Shown here: positions 57,645 to 64,000 of the stretch, piece after piece
Position numbering within the stretch: position 1 is the first letter of the stretch
Layout: the number at the start of each line of letters is the position of its first letter
Source: Exiguobacterium acetylicum
Lineage (GTDB): Bacteria > Bacillota > Bacilli > Exiguobacteriales > Exiguobacteriaceae
Length of the DNA: 64,000 bases
NCBI RefSeq assembly: GCF_022170825.1
Contig: NZ_CP081878.1
Span: forward strand, 2,444,001 to 2,508,000
Direction of reading: 5' to 3'
Position numbers and translations under genes: made by a program
The notes under the pieces: generated by a model
Told to the model about the DNA's origin: nothing
Seen by the model: only the letters and a program-made list of their open reading frames with translations
Databases searched by the model: none

Positions 57645-58280
57645 TTACGCCTCTTGCAGCATCCGGTGCATCGTTGACGCTGTTTCTTGTTTATCGTCTT
57701 GTCCTGTGATTCCTCCACCGACGATGATCAGATCAGGACGTGCAGCGATGACTTCCGGTAACGTCTCCATCTTAATGCCACCCGCAACAGCTGTTTTTGC
57801 GTTCGTCACAACCGACTTGATTGTCGCAAGATCCTCAAATGAGTTTTGACCGACCGCCTGGAGATCGTAACCTGTGTGGACACAGATGTAGTCGACGCCT
57901 AACGCATCAAGTTCTTTTGCACGTGTTGCGATATCTTTCACAGCAATCATATCGACGAGAATCTGTTTGCCTGATTTTTTTGCTTCTTCGACTGCCCCTT
58001 TGATCGACATGTCTTCAGCAGCGCCAAGGATCGTCACGATGTCAGCACCGTGTGCGACAGCTTGGCTGACTTCATAGCCAGCAGCATCCATGATCTTCAA
58101 GTCAGCGAGAACCGTTAAGTTCGGGAACGCCTCTTTCATTTCTTTGACGGCGCGAAGCCCTTCGTTGATGACAACCGGTGTGCCGATCTCAACGATATCT
58201 AAATTGTCTTCCCCGATTTCTTTGACTAAAGCGATTGCACCTGCTGTATCGACTAAATCAATTGCGAGTTGTAATTTCAT
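57645..58280 (-). CDS. hxlA: 3-hexulose-6-phosphate synthase
   Basis: This 211-residue TIM barrel of the OMP-decarboxylase group adds formaldehyde to ribulose-5-phosphate. LQLAIDLVD and [14 protein letters not shown] contain the catalytic Asp-x-Lys-x-x-Asp set; [13 protein letters not shown] and IIVGGGITG bind phosphate. The start at 58280 has GGGAGAG. Its promoter has a poor -35, with repeats upstream for the activator HxlR. Confidence 0.95.
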   Translation of the reverse strand: MKLQLAIDLVDTAGAIALVKEIGEDNLDIVEIGTPVVINEGLRAVKEMKEAFPNLTVLADLKIMDAAGYEVSQAVAHGADIVTILGAAEDMSIKGAVEEAKKSGKQILVDMIAVKDIATRAKELDALGVDYICVHTGYDLQAVGQNSFEDLATIKSVVTNAKTAVAGGIKMETLPEVIAARPDLIIVGGGITGQDDKQETASTMHRMLQEA

Positions 58281-58387
58281 TTTGTATCTCTCCCATTCTT
58301 CTCTGTATTGTCGTACCTGACACTTCCTTCCGACGTTCAAGAAGGAACAGGACTAAATATAATCCGCAGGAGCATTCTTGAGAAGTA

Positions 58388-58431
58388 CGCACTTTTAATT
58401 TACATAGTGCGGTTTTTCATACATAGTGCGG
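58388..58431. promoter_or_regulatory. HxlR-type binding repeats in the hxlA-hxlR intergenic region
   Basis: TACATAGTGCGG occurs twice (58401-58412, 58420-58431), 19 bp apart, with an inverted half site CGCACT at 58388-58393. The repeats lie upstream of the hxlA promoter and within the hxlR promoter (TTTTCA 58414-58419, TATACT 58437-58442), fitting activation of hxlAB and self-control of hxlR. Confidence 0.65.
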
Positions 58432-58484
58432 AAAAGTATACTGTCGACCGGAAGAAAGTCTATACTGGAGCAGGAGGTGGATCG

Positions 58485-58850
58485 ATGCCACATTTTGAAG
58501 ACCGTCAGTTTAATTGTGAGAAGGAACTAACCCTCTCAATCATTGGGGGAAAATGGAAGATGCTCATTCTTTGGCACTTAGGCAAGGAAGGAACGAAACG
58601 CTTCGGAGAACTGAAAAGTCTGATGCCCGGCATCACGCAACGGATGCTCGTCAATCAACTACGGGAACTCGAAGACCACCATATCATTCACCGAGAAGTC
58701 TATCCGGTCGTACCACCTAAGGTCGAATACTCGTTGACATCGCACGGACATAGCTTAATGCCGATTTTAGACGCGATGTATGACTGGGGTAAGGATTATG
58801 CGAAAAATGTTCTTGAGATCGATTTCGAACAACATAAAATATCGCAATAA
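58485..58850 (+). CDS. hxlR: HxlR-family transcriptional regulator
   Basis: This 121-residue winged-helix protein has the typical family line [27 protein letters not shown] and the later [17 protein letters not shown] recognition helix. Beyond Cys12 (QFNCEKEL), conserved in HxlR as a formaldehyde-reactive residue, there are no other cysteines. It is divergent from hxlAB and most likely activates it when formaldehyde is present. The start at 58485 has AGGAGG. Confidence 0.93.
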   Translation: MPHFEDRQFNCEKELTLSIIGGKWKMLILWHLGKEGTKRFGELKSLMPGITQRMLVNQLRELEDHHIIHREVYPVVPPKVEYSLTSHGHSLMPILDAMYDWGKDYAKNVLEIDFEQHKISQ

Positions 58851-58851
58851 A

Positions 58852-58908
58852 AAAGATGCTCATGGTCTCGTCTCTTTTTAGAGATAAGTCCACTGAGCAT
58901 CTTTTTTT
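58852..58908. terminator. Bidirectional terminator between hxlR and the GNAT gene
   Basis: AAAAAAGATGCTCA pairs with TGAGCATCTTTTTTT; a smaller hairpin TCTC/GAGA lies inside. Confidence 0.8.
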
Positions 58909-59416
58909 AGTGTTCTTCCGTCGTATAGATCTTCGACATCGCCAGTTCATCGACGTATTCGCCATCGATGAAGAGTGATGCGATCCGTGTGCCTTCGATG
59001 TTGAAGCCAAACTTATGATAGAGCTCGATTGCTCGCAAGTTGTCCTTTCGAACCGTCAACTCGAGTCGGATAAGACCTGCTTCAATGGCAAAGGTATCAA
59101 CCGCTTCAAGTAGACCCGCACCGAGTCCACGACCCGTATAGGCATCGAGCAAACCGATGACAAGATTCGCCCGGTGACGGATCCGACTCGGCTCACCACC
59201 AACGACAAGCACATACCCGACAAGTTGTTCGTCAACATCCACGACGAAAATATCTGAGTTCGCAGCCTGACCGAATTTCTCGATGAACGCCTCTGCCTGT
59301 TCCGTCGAGAGAACACGTTCCTCTGGCTCATACAGCATATATTTCGTTTCCCGATCAATTCGTCGCATCAAGTCCGATAAGGACTTTCCGTCCATTAACG
59401 TGGCACGTCGTATCAT
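58907..59416 (-). CDS. GNAT family N-acetyltransferase
   Basis: This 169-residue acetyltransferase has the acetyl-CoA loop TGRGLGAGLLEA and C-terminal RAIELYHKFGFNIEG, as in PhnO/RimI-like proteins. The substrate is unknown. The ATG at 59416 has GGAG nine bases upstream; a further ATG five codons earlier sits too close to its own site. It is transcribed alone. Confidence 0.87.
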   Translation of the reverse strand: MIRRATLMDGKSLSDLMRRIDRETKYMLYEPEERVLSTEQAEAFIEKFGQAANSDIFVVDVDEQLVGYVLVVGGEPSRIRHRANLVIGLLDAYTGRGLGAGLLEAVDTFAIEAGLIRLELTVRKDNLRAIELYHKFGFNIEGTRIASLFIDGEYVDELAMSKIYTTEEH

Positions 59417-59431
59417 AGGTTTCAGCTCCAT

Positions 59432-59623
59432 TCCTAATCTATATTTTTACAATACTCTTCCGTGTATTTTTTTGCTAAGTAAAATTTTAAATCAGAATTT
59501 TTATAAGTACATAAGTTAATAAGTAATCCTAAGAGAAATGATTTACATATAAAAATAATAAATTGTAAAATTTTATAATTAGCATTATCATATTACTATC
59601 TAAAACCAATTAGGAGGAATTTT
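59432..59623. other. AT-rich non-coding stretch upstream of the M48 protease gene
   Basis: This region is about four-fifths A and T, in contrast to the GC-balanced genes to its left. It has many possible -10 hexamers and no clear ORF or hairpin. It shares its composition with the protease gene and probably arrived with it. Confidence 0.5.
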
Positions 59624-60517
59624 ATGGATTCAATAAAAATAAATAGTGGATTATGGAAAAGATTATTTCTATTTAGTTTTTTAAACATCTCTCTTATAGT
59701 TACATTATTATTTATTACTAATGGCGATATTATTGGATTATTACCTTTTTTACTCATTTATTCGTGTACAATGCCTTTTGTAAGTTTACTTTTTTCAAAA
59801 AGATCTGCCAAAAAGGCATTTAATTTATTTGTTTTTCAAGATGATCAACATTACAGCCCAGAATATGAGTGGTATTTCCAAACTACACATCAACTTGCTA
59901 CAAAAGCAGGGTTTAAAAAAATGCCTGAAGTAGCAATTTATGAATCCTCTGATATGAATGCTTTCGCAACAGGAAGATCAAAAAATAGTAGTTTAATTGC
60001 TATTTCATCTGGATTACTACATAAAATGGATTCAAGTGGTATTGAAGCAGTTATTGCGCATGAAATTGCTCACATTAAAAACGGAGATATGGTGACACAA
60101 ACACTTCTTCAAGCTTTTATAAATATTTTATTAGCTACAATCTTACTACCAATCACATTTTATAAATGGGCTTCAATTTTAATTTCAGATAGAGATACTG
60201 AACCATTTGTTTGGTTAATTTGGCTTTTGGAAGCCGTCGTAACTTTAGTACTTTTATTTTTTGCTAATCTAATCTTAAAAATGTATTCACGAAAAAGAGA
60301 ATTTGGAGCTGACTTTCTGGCAGCTCGGTTAACAAACCCTCAAAAAATGATGTCAGCTCTTCAACAACTACATGGCGAACCGGATTTGTTACCATCCCAA
60401 AGAAAATTCGCGACTTCTCAATTCAACGGAAGAAGAAAATGGTTAGAGCTATTTTCTACACACCCATCAGTAAATAAAAGAATAAAAAATTTACAAAAAA
60501 AATTCAATTTAAATTAA
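59624..60517 (+). CDS. M48 family (HtpX-like) membrane zinc protease
   Basis: This 297-residue peptidase has two N-terminal membrane helices (residues about 14-33 and 37-57), the zinc motif HEIAH (His146, Glu147, His150), a second hydrophobic pair (about 165-185 and 195-220) and the third ligand Glu226 in REFGADFLA. It would degrade or clip membrane proteins. Codon use is strongly AT-biased, about 30 percent GC, unlike every neighbour, and it sits next to the 3' end of ssrA, so it was probably acquired. AGGAGG precedes the start. Confidence 0.88.
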   Translation: MDSIKINSGLWKRLFLFSFLNISLIVTLLFITNGDIIGLLPFLLIYSCTMPFVSLLFSKRSAKKAFNLFVFQDDQHYSPEYEWYFQTTHQLATKAGFKKMPEVAIYESSDMNAFATGRSKNSSLIAISSGLLHKMDSSGIEAVIAHEIAHIKNGDMVTQTLLQAFINILLATILLPITFYKWASILISDRDTEPFVWLIWLLEAVVTLVLLFFANLILKMYSRKREFGADFLAARLTNPQKMMSALQQLHGEPDLLPSQRKFATSQFNGRRKWLELFSTHPSVNKRIKNLQKKFNLN

Positions 60518-60555
60518 AAATAATTTATTAAGAATTTTATACATTAAAATAGTAA

Positions 60556-60598
60556 CAAAAAGTGTCAAAATCCTTTTAGGGATTTTGACACTTTTTTT
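60556..60598. terminator. Bidirectional terminator between the M48 gene and ssrA
   Basis: AAAAAGTGTCAAAATCC pairs with GGATTTTGACACTTTTT, with T runs on both strands. It ends the protease gene and the tmRNA transcript. Confidence 0.88.
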
Positions 60599-60620
60599 GA
60601 AATCCGCTGATTTCGTCGTA

Positions 60621-60976
60621 TGGAGACGGTGGGAGTCGAACCCACGTCCGAAGGCATCGTATACTTAAGCTTCTACGTGTGTAGTCAATTTATTGGGATC
60701 TCGTCGTCAGGCTGCCAATTGACAGGCGTCCGTCCGACCAGTCTGATTCCATCTCTTCTCTTTCCCTCCAGACGGAAGGGTCCAAGCGTAGCCTGTTTAA
60801 AGTGAGACCCTAGAAATCAGCCGACCAGGCGACGGCTGCTAGGATCCGTAGCGGCAATTAAGCTGCTGCGAGTTGTGTGTTAGTTTTGCCAGTTATGGCT
60901 GGTGCGTTTTAACGAGGCCGACCCCTCGACACGCCACAGAAGACCGAACTACCCCCGTCGAATCCGTAACGTCCCC
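60621..60976 (-). ncRNA. ssrA: Transfer-messenger RNA (tmRNA)
   Basis: The 5' end GGGGACGTTACGGATTCGAC pairs with the 3' end of the tRNA-like part, which contains GGGTTCGACTCCCACC and closes with CGTCTCCA. The CCA tail is not encoded. The resume frame after ACTGGCAAAACTAAC encodes the tag GKTNTQLAAA and a stop (60858-60890, minus strand). At ten encoded residues the tag is shorter than the B. subtilis one. tmRNA frees stalled ribosomes together with SmpB, encoded just upstream. Confidence 0.97.
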
Positions 60977-61034
60977 AAGATATAAAATTGGGGCTTTCCG
61001 AATACTAATATTCTAGCAGAAAAGTGTTACGGGT

Positions 61035-61505
61035 TCAATACTTTTGCTTATCGCGCAGTGCCCGGTCGATATCACGCTTCGCATCCTTCTTCTTCAGGTC
61101 GTCGCGTTTATCAAATTTCTTCTTCCCGCGTCCGAGTCCAATCAAGCATTTTGCGTAACCGTTCTTGATGTAGACCTTCAGCGGTACGATCGTGTAACCG
61201 TCCCGTGAGACCGCTCCGATCAAGTTTGCTATCTGTTTCTTGTGCAACAACAGCTTCCGAGGGCGGAGCTGCTCATGGTTGTAGCGGTTCCCCTGTTCGA
61301 AGTGGGCGATGTTTGAGTTCCAAAGAATCGCTTCTCCCCCGTCGAACCGGACGAACGCGTCCCCGATACTGATTTTTCCTTTACGGACCGATTTGATCTC
61401 CGTTCCCGTCAAGACGAGACCGGCTTCGATCGTATCCTCGATCGCGTAATCGAACGAGGCCCGTTTGTTATTCGCTAAGACTTTCGAATCTGTTCCCTTT
61501 GGCAT
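61035..61505 (-). CDS. smpB: SsrA-binding protein SmpB
   Basis: This 156-residue OB-fold protein binds tmRNA and takes it to stalled ribosomes. [27 protein letters not shown] and the C-terminal basic tail ([18 protein letters not shown]) are characteristic. The start at 61505 has GGTGA six bases upstream. It lies between rnr and ssrA, the standard order. Confidence 0.97.
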   Translation of the reverse strand: MPKGTDSKVLANNKRASFDYAIEDTIEAGLVLTGTEIKSVRKGKISIGDAFVRFDGGEAILWNSNIAHFEQGNRYNHEQLRPRKLLLHKKQIANLIGAVSRDGYTIVPLKVYIKNGYAKCLIGLGRGKKKFDKRDDLKKKDAKRDIDRALRDKQKY

Positions 61506-61537
61506 GTTCATTCACCACATTTCCGATGCGGAAGCGC

Positions 61538-63898
61538 TTATTTGCGCTTCCGTTTCTTATTCGAGACCGCCTTATGGAATGGCGGCTTATCCTTTTTATC
61601 TTTCAGCGCGAAGCCTTTGCCTTTTGACTGGTCTTTCGACTTGCCCGGACGTTTTGACTTGCCGCGACGGTCATCTTTCTTCTTATCGTCGCGTTTTTGT
61701 CCCGGACGTCCGCCGCTTGAGCGAATCGTCTTCGACTCGAACCGTTTCTTCGGTTGCCGTTCTGGCATCCCGACGACGCTGAAGTCGATCGTACGTTCAT
61801 CGATGTTGACGTTCGTAACCTTAATCTCGACGACATCACCAATCCGGAACTGTTGCTTCGTCCGCTCACCGATCAGCTGATAGTTCGCTTCATCATAGCG
61901 GTAGAAGTCATCTGTCATCGCTTGGATGTGGACGAGTCCTTCGATCGTGTTCGGCAATTCGACGAACATCCCGAAGTTCGTGACGCCACTGACGACACCT
62001 TCAAACGTCTCGCCGATGTGTTGCTCCATATACTCGGCTTTCTTCAACGCATTTGTTTCCCGCTCCGCATCAACCGCACGACGCTCGCGTTTTGACGAAT
62101 GATCCGCGATTTCCGGGAGGATCTCTGAGTAACGGTCTTGCGTCTTCTGCGACTTGTCATTGTAGATGACATATTCACGCAACAAACGGTGGACCATTAA
62201 GTCTGGGTAACGACGGATCGGTGACGTGAAGTGCGTGTAGTAGTCCGTCGACAGACCGAAGTGACCGATCGGTTCGATGTCGTATTTCGCTTGTTGGAGC
62301 GAACGGAGCATGACCGTACTGACGACGGCTTCTTCCGGCTCGCCTTCAACAGCGTTGAGGATCGATTGTAACGTTTTCGGTGCAACTGACTCACCCTTGC
62401 GTTCGACGTTGATGCCGAAGTTACCGATGAACTTGAAGAACGTATCGAGACGTTCTGCTTTTGGCTCATCGTGAATCCGGTACATGAACGGCAGTTTTTG
62501 ACGCTGAATGTGCTCGGCGACCGTTTCGTTTGCTGCAAGCATGAACTCTTCGATCAGCTTCTCTGCGACCGACCGTTCACGAAGAATGATCTCACTCGTC
62601 TTGCCTTCTTCGTTGACGAGAACCTTCGCTTCTGGGAAGTCGAAGTTGATCGCCCCACGACGCGAGCGACGTTCGCGCAGGATTGCTGCGAGTTCCGCCA
62701 TCTTGTCGAAGTACTCGACGAGATCTTGGTACTTCGCGATCACTTCTTCGTCTTCGCGTTCGACGATTTTCCGGACGTCCGTATACGTCATCCGTTCTGT
62801 CGTCTTGATGACACTCTGGAAAATCTCATGGTTAACGACAGCACCGTTCGCATCGATTTCCATGATACAGCTGAGCGTCAGGCGATCGACGTGCGGATTG
62901 AGCGAGCAGATCCCGTTCGATAACCGGTGCGGAATCATCGGGATGACGCGGTCGACGAGATAAACACTCGTTCCGCGCTCACGCGCTTCTTCGTCGAGTG
63001 CTGAATCTTCTTTGACGTAATGCGAGACGTCAGCGATATGGACACCGAGCTCGAAGTTGCCGTTCGCTAATTTCTTAACGTGAACCGCATCATCGAGGTC
63101 TTTCGCGTCCGCCCCATCAATCGTCACCGTCAATTCGTTCCGTAGATCAACGCGTCCGACTAAATCTTTCTCATCGATCTGATCCGGTACAGCGTTCGCC
63201 TCAGCGATCGCTTCCGGTGAGAAGTCGACGTTGATGCCGTGCTTATGGACGATCGACAAGATGTCGACGCCTGGGTCATTCTTGTGACCGATGATTTTCA
63301 AGACTTTCGCCGTTCCCGCGTAGCGACCATCGGGATACTTCGTAATTCGGGCGAGGACTTTATGGCCATCGACGGCACCGAGTGTATCTTCGTTCGCAAC
63401 GACCGGTAAGAACGTCAATTTCGTATCATCCGGTTCGATGTAGGCGATCGATTCGATCCGTCCTTTTGGACTGACGAACGTTCCGACGAAATCGGCTGGT
63501 CCGCGTGAGAGAATCTTGAGTAGTTTCCCCTCGCGACGGTCGCCGCCGTTTGACTCGGCAAACACTTTGACGAGGACACGGTCGCCGTTATAGACGTTCT
63601 TCAGTTCCGGTGCCGGCAAGAAGATATCACCTTCTGAGCCGTCTTCCGGTGAGACGAAGCCGAATCCGCGTTGGTGAACGGAAATCTTCCCTGCGACTTG
63701 ACCGATTTGCGCAAGCGTTCCGTATTTGTTCGAGCGTGTCCGGGCGATCAACGCTTCGTCTTCCATCGCGTTTAGCGTCCGAATCAATTCCTTGAATGCT
63801 TCCGTATCCGCTAGTTCTAGTTTTTTCGTTAATTGATCAATCGACAACGGACGTTCTTCCGTCGTGATGACCGTTAGTATTCGTTCACGTAATTCCAA
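61538..63898 (-). CDS. rnr: Ribonuclease R
   Basis: This 786-residue 3'-5' exoribonuclease degrades structured RNA and, with tmRNA, faulty mRNAs. Domains are an N-terminal helix-turn-helix (about 1-60), cold-shock domains (GFGFVSPEDG), the RNB catalytic domain with DGADAKDLDDAVHV, an S1 domain (about 620-705) and a lysine-rich tail. The start is a TTG seven bases after GGAGG. Confidence 0.97.
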   Translation of the reverse strand: MELRERILTVITTEERPLSIDQLTKKLELADTEAFKELIRTLNAMEDEALIARTRSNKYGTLAQIGQVAGKISVHQRGFGFVSPEDGSEGDIFLPAPELKNVYNGDRVLVKVFAESNGGDRREGKLLKILSRGPADFVGTFVSPKGRIESIAYIEPDDTKLTFLPVVANEDTLGAVDGHKVLARITKYPDGRYAGTAKVLKIIGHKNDPGVDILSIVHKHGINVDFSPEAIAEANAVPDQIDEKDLVGRVDLRNELTVTIDGADAKDLDDAVHVKKLANGNFELGVHIADVSHYVKEDSALDEEARERGTSVYLVDRVIPMIPHRLSNGICSLNPHVDRLTLSCIMEIDANGAVVNHEIFQSVIKTTERMTYTDVRKIVEREDEEVIAKYQDLVEYFDKMAELAAILRERRSRRGAINFDFPEAKVLVNEEGKTSEIILRERSVAEKLIEEFMLAANETVAEHIQRQKLPFMYRIHDEPKAERLDTFFKFIGNFGINVERKGESVAPKTLQSILNAVEGEPEEAVVSTVMLRSLQQAKYDIEPIGHFGLSTDYYTHFTSPIRRYPDLMVHRLLREYVIYNDKSQKTQDRYSEILPEIADHSSKRERRAVDAERETNALKKAEYMEQHIGETFEGVVSGVTNFGMFVELPNTIEGLVHIQAMTDDFYRYDEANYQLIGERTKQQFRIGDVVEIKVTNVNIDERTIDFSVVGMPERQPKKRFESKTIRSSGGRPGQKRDDKKKDDRRGKSKRPGKSKDQSKGKGFALKDKKDKPPFHKAVSNKKRKRK

Positions 63899-63912
63899 CG
63901 TGACACCTCCAG

Positions 63913-64000
63913 TTACTTGCTCCAGTTCAATGACTCTAGGAAGTCCAAGATGTCAGAGTGGAGCTGGTCTTTTTCTTTGTCGAGCGTAATGACGTGACCT
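63913..64000 (-). CDS. Carboxylesterase, C-terminal end only
   Basis: The last 28 or so codons before the right edge read GHVITLDKEKDQLHSDI followed by a helix ending LNWSK. The GH-VITLD segment carries the catalytic histidine of Est30/YvaK-type carboxylesterases. The gene order yvaK-rnr-smpB-ssrA is that of B. subtilis. The rest lies beyond the edge. Confidence 0.75.
   Translation of the reverse strand, partial: GHVITLDKEKDQLHSDILDFLESLNWSK

Noticed and set aside
59403-60624. CGTCGTAT direct repeat as attachment sites of an island at ssrA
   Set aside because: Eight bases is within chance expectation, one copy lies inside the GNAT coding region, and no integrase is present.

Overview
The window is a chromosomal segment of a low-to-mid GC Firmicute of the Bacillales, most likely an Exiguobacterium. 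This rests on long runs of gene order shared with the Bacillus subtilis yui/yum, yut, yun, yus, suf, his and yvaK-rnr-smpB-ssrA neighbourhoods, on the protein sequences, and on a short tmRNA tag (GKTNTQLAAA). The call comes from recognition, not a database search. Genes are dense, mostly on the minus strand, and nearly all are ordinary housekeeping or metabolic genes.

Layout: 1-376, start of an efflux pump with a palindromic operator. 0.5-5.4 kb, two tandem glucose PTS permeases and the antiterminator GlcT with its RNA target. 5.5-8.3 kb, YuiB, a type II NADH dehydrogenase behind a Rex-like operator, and the divergent ferredoxin-NADP reductase YumC. 8.4-17.7 kb, small acetyltransferases, an SDR protein, Fe-S carrier genes, an FMN riboswitch with ribU, the yuzB-yutJ-yuzD-yutI-yutF-yutE-yutD set, and glpX. 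17.7-23.1 kb, lipA, yunD, yunF, an acyltransferase and a DHFR-like reductase. 23.1-28.3 kb, the sufCDSUB Fe-S assembly operon. 28.4-36.2 kb, an MFS pump, metNIQ behind a SAM-I riboswitch, and the yrrT-luxS-mccA-mccB transsulfuration operon. 36.3-43.5 kb, thioredoxin-like, gcvH, yusI and DinB genes and the fadN-fadA-fadE beta-oxidation operon. 43.6-48.3 kb, a methyltransferase, an inverted pair of repeats, proline dehydrogenase, a TVP38 protein and hemolysin III. 48.4-56.1 kb, the complete ten-gene his operon and divergent histidinol phosphatase. 56.1-60.6 kb, a lipoprotein, the hxlAB-hxlR formaldehyde system, a GNAT protein and an AT-rich M48 protease gene. 60.6-64 kb, tmRNA, smpB, rnr and the end of a carboxylesterase gene.

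Functional links: the sulfur block joins methionine import (SAM riboswitch) to recycling of S-adenosylhomocysteine to cysteine (CymR-like box). The suf, yutM, yutI, lipA and gcvH genes together handle Fe-S and lipoyl cofactors. Sugar, fatty-acid, proline and NADH genes each carry a plausible specific control site (RAT, FadR, cre, Rex).

Two things are not explained by known genes. The first is a family of four structured intergenic elements (8.4, 22.3, 44.6 and 44.8 kb) that share a bulged-A stem and show compensatory base changes. The second is a roughly 310-nt RNA gene at 35.9-36.2 kb, with its own promoter and terminator and several C-rich putative loops, one of them UCCUCC. These are the best candidates for undescribed biology here.
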